Shown here piece by piece: positions 1 to 9,100 of a DNA stretch of 64,000 bases. The notes under the pieces were generated by a model. It saw nothing but the letters and a program-made list of their open reading frames with translations, had not been told where the DNA came from and searched no databases. Position numbers and translations under genes: made by a program. How positions within the stretch are numbered: the first letter of the stretch is position 1; each line of letters begins with the position of its first letter. The DNA lies in assembly GCF_963678635.1 (NCBI RefSeq), contig NC_087062.1, forward strand, positions 8,418,193 to 8,482,192. The letters run 5' to 3'. This DNA is from Symsagittifera roscoffensis. Lineage: Eukaryota; Xenacoelomorpha; Acoela; Convolutidae.

Positions 1-1370
1 AAACGATGGTGTGGTTGTCTAGAGGGTGTGTGTAGGTCAAAGTGATTTTGGATGAAGCGATAATAACTATATGTGTGGGTTTGTTTAGTGCGCAACATAA
101 TATCGTGTGAGCAGTGTAAATCTCTTTCGTGTGGTGCAAGGAAATGAAAGGTTAGTGAAAATATTTGGAAGCGTTCTTTAAAACTTTCGTATGCTTGTGT
201 GTCTGTTAGTGCTTCTGAAATAATGTGATCAAACTTTCGGTCGAAGATGTTTAGTGTGAATGTATATGGTGTCTTGATGAAAAATTTCTCGGTAATTTGT
301 GGATTAGCGAAGCGATCGTCGTCTAAGAATTGATCTTGGTTAGCTCTGATGATGTTGTGATCATAGTATTCGAGTGTATATTCGTTAGCTCTAGGTGCAG
401 TGTGTGTTTTTAGTGATTTTTTATATCCAACGTAAGTAAATTGTCTAGGTATTAGTGGTGTAGTGAGTCGATATAGCATGTCCGTATTTCGCTCTATATC
501 GATGTGAGTGTTAGATAAAGGTAAGCAAAGAGGGTTAGTGAAATGATAATATGAGGTCCAAGAGAGAGTAGGCATTAAAACGTATTCATCTACGAAGTTG
601 CGTGTTTCGTTAGTGTCGTGGGGGGTGTTTAAGGTGTATTGTGGGAATGAGGGTAAGGTTATGGCTAAAAATTCCTTTGTGTTAGTATGCTTGGGGTGGT
701 TGATGTATTCACGGGCTGTTCCTGGTTTTGCTGGGAAAGGATGGTTGGGGAACTTTCTTTTAAAAGTGCGGTAAGCTCTATTAGTGTTGAGTGAAGATTC
801 AGTTGATGTGGATGATGGTGCTAATGATTCAGTATAAGTTGAAGAGGGTGTAGGGGTAGGGGGGTTGGATGAATTTATTGTGGAGGAGATTTGGTTTATG
901 GTTGGGGTATTAAGGTGGTAGGGTTGTTGTTGAGGGGTAATAAAATTATCTAGCTCTGGGGAGATTCGGGGGGTGTCTGGAGAATGAGATGATTGGTCAG
1001 AATGGTATGAGGAATAGGTTGGGGTAACTTGGGAAGCATAAGAGGGTGTGGGAGTAATTGGGTCAGGGTTATTGGATAATATGGGTTGAAAAGGGGGTTG
1101 AGAAAAATTAGAAGAGTTATGAAAATTATTGGATGGGGATGGTTCTGAGTCGGCGAATTCATCGGGGGTTTCAATATTCGGGTTATTTAGCTGTGAGATG
1201 GAGTATAAAACTGAGATGTGTGAATTAGTGTCGGAATTCATGCCTGATGTTACATTACTAGATGGAAAATCGGGTGGCGGAAAAGCAAAAAGTGGTATTA
1301 TTGGGATTGGAGAGGTAAGATTGGTTGGGTGGGAATTTGATCGGTGTAGTGATCCAAGTTGGCGGCTCAT
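1..1370 (-). CDS. Unknown ORF downstream of env in element 1 (at least 456 codons, partial)
   Basis: I read this frame by hand: it opens with ATG at 1370-1368, 6 nt after the end of the envelope frame (stop 1379-1377), and stays open to base 1, so its C-terminus is missing. The first ~190 residues are low-complexity and rich in Pro, Ser, Thr and Asn, starting MSRQLGSLHRSN. From about residue 200 the composition becomes normal and globular-looking, with aromatic-rich stretches such as FVDEYVLMPTLSWTSYYHF and EYTLEYYDHN. I see no signal peptide and no obvious membrane helix. It does not match a family I know. It shares with the frame at 5163-3973 the plan of a Pro/Ser/Thr-rich head and a globular tail. 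Its lack of stops over 1.37 kb in an old-looking region argues that it is or was a real gene. Confidence 0.75.
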   Translation of the reverse strand, partial: MSRQLGSLHRSNSHPTNLTSPIPIIPLFAFPPPDFPSSNVTSGMNSDTNSHISVLYSISQLNNPNIETPDEFADSEPSPSNNFHNSSNFSQPPFQPILSNNPDPITPTPSYASQVTPTYSSYHSDQSSHSPDTPRISPELDNFITPQQQPYHLNTPTINQISSTINSSNPPTPTPSSTYTESLAPSSTSTESSLNTNRAYRTFKRKFPNHPFPAKPGTAREYINHPKHTNTKEFLAITLPSFPQYTLNTPHDTNETRNFVDEYVLMPTLSWTSYYHFTNPLCLPLSNTHIDIERNTDMLYRLTTPLIPRQFTYVGYKKSLKTHTAPRANEYTLEYYDHNIIRANQDQFLDDDRFANPQITEKFFIKTPYTFTLNIFDRKFDHIISEALTDTQAYESFKERFQIFSLTFHFLAPHERDLHCSHDIMLRTKQTHTYSYYRFIQNHFDLHTPSRQPHHR

Positions 1371-1376
1371 CGTGGG

Positions 1377-2396
1377 CTAAAAAAAATGATTATTTTGAGA
1401 CTGAAAAGCGGTGGTATGGGGTTGTTCAATAATTTGTTCATAAGTATTATCATCTTGTGACTGGTGTGTCATTATATGTTGAATGGGACTTTGTGATGTG
1501 GTGAGTCGAAAATTTGGATTATGTGTGATGGCTAAGTTTCGAAAATTTCGTGGGACTAGGGATAGTGGATGGTTATTTGGTAGGGCTGGTAATTGTGGTG
1601 CCGTTGGCGTTATGTCTACATTGTTATGTTCTTCGTCGTATGTATTTTGTCGTGTTGTTATTTTTGTGTTATATTCTTTTATTTGTGCGTCTAAAAGAAT
1701 TTTGTTTATAGATGTAGAAAAGATTCCAAAAAATCCTGCAAATAGTATGCGTGCTACACTTGCTTGTCTGTTTACTTGTGTGTGTATAGCACATGTGTTG
1801 TAGATTCCTTTTAAAAGTGAGAAAAGAAATCCAATAAAGTTAAACATTGCGTATAAAATAGTCAATTTTTCTAAGATGTAGTAGGGCCATCCTAGAAAAT
1901 CGAGGATCTCATTTTTGAGTGTAACAAAGCTAAAAATGTTAATTGGTGATATATCTTGGGGACGGTATTTTTCACCGTTTAGATATATGTAATCTTTAAT
2001 GTCCTTAAAATATCCGCTATAGTCTTGCGTGTAGATATCGGCAAATCCTGCGGTTTCTGCAAGTTTGCGTAAATTTTGGTCTGTTGATTGTCTTTGTATA
2101 GTGTCCATTTGTGTTAATAATTCTTGGAATTGTTGTGTTCTAATGTGATGTTGAATATCTGATTTTGAATAGATTCCTATTGATTGTAAGTCTATATTTG
2201 GGTTTCGAGCAATAGCGCGAATGCTTTCTGGTGAAAATTTTTTGAGTGATTGCATTAATGTGGGATATGGTGTGAGAAGATAATATTTATTTTCATCAGG
2301 GTTTAGTTGTACTACATTGTGGCTGTTTTCTGATCCTATGGGACTGCGGTATCCCAGAAATAGGTTCTTCGTGAAAGTGTATCCACGAAATGTACT
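1377..2396 (-). pseudogene. env: C-terminal part of the envelope-like glycoprotein, separated by a -1 frameshift
   Basis: A 339-codon open frame that continues the envelope reading one frame back (-1) from the N-terminal part; the two frames are both open only between about 2339 and 2396, so the break lies in that stretch. The first in-frame ATG is at 2255. The middle has a strongly hydrophobic segment (around YYILEKLTILYAMFNFIGFLFS, here cut short to YYILEKLTILYAMFNF) and a second one (ILFAGFFGIF), consistent with a membrane anchor, followed by a ~110-residue Asn/Thr/Gln-rich cytoplasmic-like tail. I infer that this is the transmembrane portion of Env. No canonical slippery heptamer is evident, so mutation or an assembly indel is more likely than programmed shifting. 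Confidence 0.65.
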
Positions 2397-3985
2397 TTAT
2401 TCTTATAAAAGATAGGGATTCTTTTATAACATCGTTTATCTTCAAAAACGTATAGTGGTGATACTTTTTTAGTACAAGTATAAAACCATAAGATGTTTCC
2501 TTCATAGTCTAAAAAATTTGATCTATTTCCAGATAATAAGTATCCTGCATAGGGTATTTTTAATACTGCTAGTGCAAGTGATTGTAATATTTGTGTTCGT
2601 TCTAATTCGCATAATTGGTGTAGTGTTTCTAATTCGGAGAGTGACATTTCTTGAAAAATTCGGCTAATTGTATAATCTAGTTTCATATCTAAATGAATAT
2701 CATAGTGGATATTACCGAAATATGTAGTATTCATTAGTGATAATTCTTGTAAGCGTGTGCTTCTGGTGTCCTGAGGTTTTAGATGTCCACCAGGTTGTCC
2801 GTTGCTTTTTTGAAAATTAACTGGTATATAGGATGTTCCTTCGTTTAAAGGATGACCTGTGGCATATGGGTCGATTTTTATTTTTCCAGTGGTCATGTCG
2901 AATCCTTTTTCGTATTCAACTAATATTTCAGAGTATTGTGTTCTGTGAAGTGGATTCCTGTATTTACATGCAAGTTCTGTTTCTTGATATATTTGAAAAC
3001 GTGTCAATTTGTTTTCTATATTGTCTATGTTTCTAAAATTAGAACTTAGTTTTCGTGATGGATGGACTTGTTCATATGGAATTGATTGTATAAAATATTT
3101 TTCGTGAAATTTTATCATACGAGCGTGTATTTTTGCTACTTGAAATGTTGTACATGTATCTTCGGGGAACCAAACAATTGTTGCTTGTGTTCTCGTTGTA
3201 GGGTCGCAATAACCTTGATCATTTTTACAAGGTAATCGGATTCCTTGATAGATCATTGTATTATCTGATAAATCTCGTGTTAGTTGTATTTTTTCGAGTT
3301 GTATTTTCCAATCGAAAAACATTATTTCTTGGTATCCTTTATTTTTTGTGTCTGCTTTGCAGTTTGATGGGTCATTTATACCAATGTGTGGTATCCAATG
3401 TTTATCGTGTAGGTCATAGGTTAATCGTCCGTGTGCGCCGTTATACGGGTATTTTTCGTCTAGTTTTATATGTCCTTGGTGTCTTTCAAGTTGTGATTGA
3501 TGTACAGAGTCTGAAAAAACTTGAAAATTAACTAATTTTCTTTGGGAGTTTTTATTTTGTGTGATGTTTAGTCTTAGTAATTCATTTTTACAATCGTCGG
3601 GATTGAGATGTAAAAGACGTTCTATATTACTTTGATAGAATGATTCATGGTCAAGTCGGTTTTTGTTTCCATTCGAGACTTGTGAACAATGTACTTTCTT
3701 TTCGGAAAATGTTGCTGTGAATTTATAACCTGTAACTGTTGTTGCTCGGGCTTTTGAATAGAGTGTTGCTATTACATCTGTGGTTTCTATAGCTTGTGGT
3801 TCTGTTTCACATTGTGATACTTGATTTATTGCATATTTATGTAGTGTTTTTTGTTCATTTTCTTCACAATCGTAATGTGTTACTAGTAAATCTTGTGGTC
3901 CTGTACGAGGAGAAGGGTTTATGTTTTGATTTGAGATTACTAGAAAAGGGAGTTGGAGAAAAATTAATAATTTTAGAATATACAT
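2336..3985 (-). CDS. env: Envelope-like glycoprotein, N-terminal part (549 aa)
   Basis: Starts with a clear signal peptide (MYILKLLIFLQLPFLVIS), followed by a Cys-rich ectodomain with a N-terminal HYDCE motif and a KYAINQVSQC segment. Arrangement of conserved Cys and the position after pol support an envelope role in membrane fusion and entry. From memory of the family, the HYDC...Y.INQV..C pattern resembles glycoproteins found in some invertebrate retroelements and in chuvirus-like viruses; I cannot confirm this here. The ORF ends at a TAG (2338-2336) and the protein apparently continues in the -1 frame, so as sequenced Env is broken. Its ATG lies 13 nt inside the end of the upstream Met-free frame. 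No R-X-K-R furin-type site was obvious. Confidence 0.7.
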   Translation of the reverse strand: MYILKLLIFLQLPFLVISNQNINPSPRTGPQDLLVTHYDCEENEQKTLHKYAINQVSQCETEPQAIETTDVIATLYSKARATTVTGYKFTATFSEKKVHCSQVSNGNKNRLDHESFYQSNIERLLHLNPDDCKNELLRLNITQNKNSQRKLVNFQVFSDSVHQSQLERHQGHIKLDEKYPYNGAHGRLTYDLHDKHWIPHIGINDPSNCKADTKNKGYQEIMFFDWKIQLEKIQLTRDLSDNTMIYQGIRLPCKNDQGYCDPTTRTQATIVWFPEDTCTTFQVAKIHARMIKFHEKYFIQSIPYEQVHPSRKLSSNFRNIDNIENKLTRFQIYQETELACKYRNPLHRTQYSEILVEYEKGFDMTTGKIKIDPYATGHPLNEGTSYIPVNFQKSNGQPGGHLKPQDTRSTRLQELSLMNTTYFGNIHYDIHLDMKLDYTISRIFQEMSLSELETLHQLCELERTQILQSLALAVLKIPYAGYLLSGNRSNFLDYEGNILWFYTCTKKVSPLYVFEDKRCYKRIPIFYKNKVHFVDTLSRRTYFWDTAVP

Positions 3986-5163
3986 GTGTATGATAATCCT
4001 GAGTATGGATTATAAAATGTAATGTAGCCAATTGTGTTTTTGGTATATCTGTCGTATTTGTATATTACTTCAGTAGTTATAAACGGTGGTGGTAGTGATT
4101 GAGCTGTTATGTTAGGTGGATTTAATGGGTAGGGATGTTGGGTAATATTATTTAACTTAACTGTGATTTCAAACTTTAATTGTAAACTGTTTTGTTGGAG
4201 TATTTGAATATTGTGATCACGGATATCGTTGTGAATATCTTGGCGATATTGTAATCTATTAAGTGCCCAGTTATGAAGGCGGTTACTTTCTTGATGTTGT
4301 CCAAATAGTGGTGGAGGTGCTGTGAATGTATTCCAATCTAGTCTTAAAGGAATATTTATTGATGATTGTTCTCGATATCTGGCGTCGAGATTATTTGGAA
4401 AGTTTAAGTTAAAGGGTGGTGGTGAAAACTGGCTTATTGATGGTGTTGATGGTAGTGATAATGTTTCTGGTAGTGATGAGGATGTTGTTGTATCCGTAGA
4501 AATATCTATGGGGTCATTGACTAAATTTGGTTCACCTTGTGTAAATGAATGTGTAGTCCAATATGGTAGTCGCGATGCCTGGTTTGGGGGGTTAAAGGGA
4601 TTTTCACGTATTTGCTCAGATGTTGGTGTTGAACCTAAGTAATCTGATGGTAGGCTTGAGGTGCTACGTTGTGAAAGAAGCGTAGGGGTTTCTGGTAATA
4701 TACCAATGGGGTTTTCTGGAGTGTTTTGTGATGGGGATTGAGGTATATCAAAATGAACTCGGGGAGTTTGAAGATTTCTGTTTCGTCGAGGATGTATAAT
4801 TTGTCTATTTATTTCGACTGTATTTTGGTTTTGACTAGAATTTCTTATTCTACTTAGTTCTTGTGGTAGTGTTGGATATAGGTTATATGTTGGTTCGCTT
4901 AAAGGTGCTTGTCGTTGAACTGGTTCTAGTGGTTCTGATAAACGAGTATGTCGTTCTTCAAAAGTGTATGGATTGTCTTGAAAAGTAATTCGTGTAGATG
5001 TTTGAGGATTTTGAGTAATTGAAGGTGGTGTTTGGTTATCTTGGGATGATGTCGGTGAAGACTGATTCTGTGACTGTTGGGTAGCAATTTTTGATGGTTT
5101 TTTTTTAATTATTACTTTAGTGAGAAATTTTGTGTTTATTATAATATTCTTCCAAAAAAAGAA
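3973..5163 (-). CDS. Met-free Pro/Ser/Thr-rich frame of element 1 (396 codons, no ATG)
   Basis: Read by hand: open from just after a TAA at 5166-5164 to a TAA at 3975-3973. It contains no ATG at all, so an ATG-based search misses it. Residues ~20-270 are Pro/Ser/Thr/Asn/Gln-rich with many short charged patches; the last ~120 residues (from about LDWNTFTAPPPLFGQHQ) look folded and contain an amphipathic stretch followed by several beta-like segments ending SYTCIF. It overlaps the 62-aa membrane ORF upstream by ~47 nt in the +1 frame and overlaps the env ATG by 13 nt. Inference: it is translated after frameshifting from the membrane ORF (a T7 run at 5160-5154 lies in the overlap) or from a spliced message. 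Family unknown. Confidence 0.7.
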   Translation of the reverse strand, partial: FFFWKNIIINTKFLTKVIIKKKPSKIATQQSQNQSSPTSSQDNQTPPSITQNPQTSTRITFQDNPYTFEERHTRLSEPLEPVQRQAPLSEPTYNLYPTLPQELSRIRNSSQNQNTVEINRQIIHPRRNRNLQTPRVHFDIPQSPSQNTPENPIGILPETPTLLSQRSTSSLPSDYLGSTPTSEQIRENPFNPPNQASRLPYWTTHSFTQGEPNLVNDPIDISTDTTTSSSLPETLSLPSTPSISQFSPPPFNLNFPNNLDARYREQSSINIPLRLDWNTFTAPPPLFGQHQESNRLHNWALNRLQYRQDIHNDIRDHNIQILQQNSLQLKFEITVKLNNITQHPYPLNPPNITAQSLPPPFITTEVIYKYDRYTKNTIGYITFYNPYSGLSYTCIF

Positions 5164-5305
5164 TTAGAAGGATTGTTGCTAGGGCAAATGTGAGGATTGC
5201 TTTCTTTATACATTTACATATTGTCAAAATGAGGGATGATAAGAATGCTATGAAAATTACAAACAATAAAAAAATATCGGTTCTACTGAAAATTGTTCGT
5301 ATCAT
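5117..5305 (-). CDS. Small double-membrane-segment protein (62 aa) of element 1
   Basis: MIRTIFSRTD is followed by two hydrophobic segments (FLLFVIFIAFLSSLILTI and AILTFALATILLILFL) with a short basic/Cys loop (CKCIKK) between them, and a charged tail EEYYNKHKISH. Its ATG overlaps the stop of the preceding 76-aa ORF as ATGA, an arrangement that allows termination-reinitiation. The overlap with the Met-free frame begins inside the second hydrophobic segment, so a +1 shift would give a membrane-anchored version of that protein. The size and two-helix layout recall viroporins; this is inference only, and no family is recognised. Confidence 0.55.
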   Translation of the reverse strand: MIRTIFSRTDIFLLFVIFIAFLSSLILTICKCIKKAILTFALATILLILFLEEYYNKHKISH

Positions 5306-5532
5306 TTAGACAAGTTATATGACTCGTACCTGTGGATGTAATCAAGGGTTTTGGAAAGTTGGAGGAATAGTTCGAGTATAGTGTAGAAAATTAAAAAAAT
5401 GTTACAAAAAATGATTAGGATTATTAGAAAAGATTCAAGTATATCAAAAAGAAATATTATAAAGATTTCAAGTATTGAAAAAAAATGTTTAAAATTTATA
5501 AGTATTTGAGCAACTGTTTGAGAGAAGAGCAT
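5302..5532 (-). CDS. Small hydrophobic protein (76 aa) of element 1
   Basis: Starts MLFSQTVAQILINFKHF and contains one long or two short hydrophobic stretches (FSILEIFIIFLFDILES and LIILIIFCNIFLIFYTI), ending in a polar tail LDYIHRYESYNLSK. It is the first ORF after the ~600-nt non-coding gap behind pol, so it may be the first ORF of a subgenomic (spliced) message for the accessory/env cassette. Its stop codon TGA shares bases with the next ATG (ATGA). Such Ile/Leu/Phe-rich ORFs can arise by chance in AT-rich DNA, but the tight coupling to the next ORF supports it. No homologue recognised. Confidence 0.5.
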   Translation of the reverse strand: MLFSQTVAQILINFKHFFSILEIFIIFLFDILESFLIILIIFCNIFLIFYTILELFLQLSKTLDYIHRYESYNLSK

Positions 5533-6132
5533 TTAAGAAATGATCTCTTGGTCGAATATTTTTTGCTGTTTGAGGCGATTTTCTAGTGTGGTCGAATTAT
5601 TTATTAGTTTTTTGACAAGTGGGTTGAGTTTTGTAAAAAATTGTTGGGGGCAATTTTCATGGTGACTGGGAGGTCGTCTTTTTCTTTATTTTTGTTTGTC
5701 AAATGATCCGGGGTATGGTGAGATTTTTATACTTTAGGCTAATTAAAATCTTCATTTTGTTACTTTAGGCTAAGTTATCAAATTTGTTTTGGGGGTATTC
5801 GTGGTCTGAGTTGGGGAAATATTGTTGATCTTTGGGTTATTAGATAAGGGAGGGGTACGGTATTATGGTGATATTTATTTTAGTTGTCAAATTGGAGTGA
5901 TTTGCTTATTTTTGACCTGGAGGTTGTAAAGTTATAGTTAGAGATGTGCCTGGAGTTCTAGATTATTCGTCTAATTGATCTTAGTTTGAGTTAGAGAAAG
6001 TGGCGGATTGGATGAATCCTATTGGTCTATTTTGAACTAGAATTATTGCGTACTTGTGAGCATGTTATTTTGAAAAATTGAAATGAAAAATGTTACGGGG
6101 GTTTCAAGATTGTGAAGTATGAAATCTTAAAA
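5533..6132 (-). other. Non-coding gap between pol and the accessory cassette of element 1
   Basis: About 600 nt with no convincing long frame on either strand. It holds two copies of the motif ACTTTAGGCTAA (plus-strand sense, near 5730 and 5763) and pyrimidine-rich minus-strand stretches. By position it would hold the 3' splice site of a subgenomic env message, but no acceptor can be named with confidence. Confidence 0.4.
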
Positions 6133-9100
6133 TTACTTTTTAAATTCTACTTTCTTTAATATTTTAGATTGGGGGATGAACATTTTGTAGTTTTTACGTG
6201 GTTGATTTCGGAGTCTTGTTGTTTTTCTATGTTCAGATTTGTCTATTTCTTCTTGGGGTATTATTTGTTCTGTCATTTTTCTATTTTTTCTTTGTTTTGG
6301 AGATTCTTTATGGTTTTGTGTATTGTTTTTGGTGGCGGTTGGTTTTGTGTTTTGATTTTCGGTGGGGTTATCATTTTGTTCTGTGTTTTTCAGATGTGGT
6401 TCATTTTGAATGATTTTTAATCCTGTGAAAGAATATAATTGAGTTAATTCGCGGAGTGCGTATTCTTTTGGGTAATAAGGTAATAGGTTGTTTCGATGTT
6501 GAACGATTTCTTTTGTGTTTGAGTCGGTAATTTTATATGTGACATCAGTGGGTTTTGCAATTATTTGGTATGGTCCTTTTCGAAGGGGTTGTAATTTTTT
6601 AGAAATTCCTTTTTGAGTATTAAAATTAGGTATTAAAACAAATGTTCCAATTTTTAAATCGGAGGCTGGTGTAAAACGTGAATTGATTTGTTCATTAATG
6701 TTTTGTCTTTGTAATAACTTTTTTGTTATTTTTTGATAAATTTCATTGTGTTTTTTATCTCTATTTAGAATCCATTCGGTGTGTGTACCGGAGGCTAGTT
6801 TAAGAATTTGTGGGTGATGAAAATGATCTTCATCGTGTGTATGTAAAGGTAGGTTATAACAAATTGAGTCTTTATTTGGTTGACAATAACCTTGTGCGTT
6901 TTTATGAGAATTTGCTGTAAACATTATTGGTTTGCGTGGCTTTTGGTTAAAAACCATTTCGTATGGTGACATTCCTAAAGTTGTCGTAATTTGTGAATTA
7001 TATGCTAAGGGAAATAATTTTACATCTGCTGACCATTCGGTATATTTTGTATCATTTCCGTTGATGATACATCTAAGATATTCTTGTAATGAACGGTTCA
7101 TACCTTCGACTAAGCCGTTTGTCCAAGGTGCATGAGATGTACGTGGTTTGTGTTTAATGTTATATAAATGACATAGTGTGATAATTTCATTATTTATGAA
7201 TTCTGTACCGTTGTCTGTAACTAAAATTTCTGGTAGTCCGAATTTTGCTATCCAGTGTTCATAGAGTGTTGTGTAAGCGTAATAAGCGTTACAATGTGGT
7301 ACTGGGTTAAGTGCTACATAATGTGTAAATGCGTCAACAATTACCATAATGTAGGAGTTTCCTTCTGATGAGGGTGAAATTGGTCCTTTAGTATCAAATG
7401 AGATACGATGATTAAAGTACAAACTTTGTCCTTTAAAATTTTGTTTTTGTGCTATTTGTTTTTGATTTGGGTAAGGTTTATTTAGTTGACATACTATACA
7501 GTCATTGCATAGTACTTTTATCCAAATTGGTGCATTTGGGAAGTAAAAATTTTGTATAAAGTTTGAATATGTTTTTTCTGATCCAGAGTGTCCTTTAATA
7601 TTTTGTGTATGTGAAATATTAAAAGCTATAAGAATCATACTTATAGGGAGACATGGAACTGTAGATTCATTCAGGTTATACTCTAAAAGGTCTGTATTTT
7701 CGTTAATTGTTGTATTATTGAATTTTCGAAAATATCGGAGGAGTGTTTTGTTTCCTAGAATGGTTGAATCTGCTTTGATAGGTTTAGTTTTATATTTGTG
7801 CCATGATTTCAGTTGTCGAATTACTGGGTCAAGGTTTTGATATTGTTTCAGTGTTGAAATTGTAATTGTTTCTGTTGGGGGGAGAAAAATGTTTTCGATT
7901 TCTAATTTAGATAAGGGTATTGTGTCAAGTGGGTCGTGAAGGTCAAAAACTTGATTTATTGTGTATTTTGAATCATTTGTTTGTGGTCCTGATAAATTTA
8001 TTTTATCAGTTAAATCTTCTTTTTCAATTAGTGGAAAATGGTCTTTTTTAGGCGGGTGTTGTTTTGTTCGTTTTTGTTGGGTGTTATTTTTTATCCATTG
8101 AGAATATGGGATTGGTTTGAAAGTTGATGTTCCAAGTAGATCAACTTCATAATGATTATTTTGACAATCTAAATAAAGTGGGAAATGTTGTAAATTATTT
8201 ATTTGTGATTGTTCAATATCAGTTTTTACTGCATATTTGCATTCCAATCGGGGTGATGTTTCGTTTTCTGCAAGGTAGAATTTTATGTTTTTGGGTATTT
8301 CAACTGTTGTTTTTCGTGTAAGTAATTCAGGTGGTGTATTTCGACCTAAGGTGTCTGGTAATGCAAGATTTTTTCCTGCAGTCCAAACTATATGTAAGTT
8401 TGGAAATTTCATTAGAATTAGTTGAAATCTGTAAACTCGGTGGTTTGGGTTAGATTTTTGTGTAAAGAGAAAGATGATTGGTTTATGGTCTGTGAATAGA
8501 ACTGTTGGATGTTTTGATCCAAGTATCAGAAATTCATATTCTGTCAGTGTATATATTATGGCTGTGCATTCTCTCATTAGAGTTGAGAGTCGTAGCTCTG
8601 CTTGAGTGAATAATCGAGAATTTGCTGATATGAGGTTCATTTTATTTGTACCATTATGTGATTGTAATAGTGCTGCACCGATGCCAAAGTTCGAAGCATC
8701 GCACATTGCATAAAATGGTTGATTTGAATCTGGAATTGTGTTTGAAATTTGTTCAGTTAAAAGTTTCTTTATTTCTTCAAATCGTGTTTGATGTTCTGTG
8801 TTCCATTCAAAATTATTTTGTTGTCTAAGGATGTTATAAAATGGTCGTAGATATAATTGCATTTTATAAACATATTTACTTAAAAAGTTTAACATTCCAA
8901 GAAATTCTTGGATTTTCTTTTTATTTGTTGGTGGTTGAAGTTTTTGAATAGCGTCAATGCGTGATTTCAATGGAGTGATTGTTTTTCTTTCTATATTATG
9001 TCCTAAGAATTTAACTCTTGTCAAAAAGAAGTGTGATTTATCGGGGGCGGCCTTCAGATTTTCGTTCTGAAGTATTTGGTGATATTTTTCTAAAACATTG

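Noticed and set aside
1129-1803. Plus-strand ORFs at 1129-1380 and 1483-1803
   Set aside because: Antisense to clearly coding minus-strand frames; no domain features.
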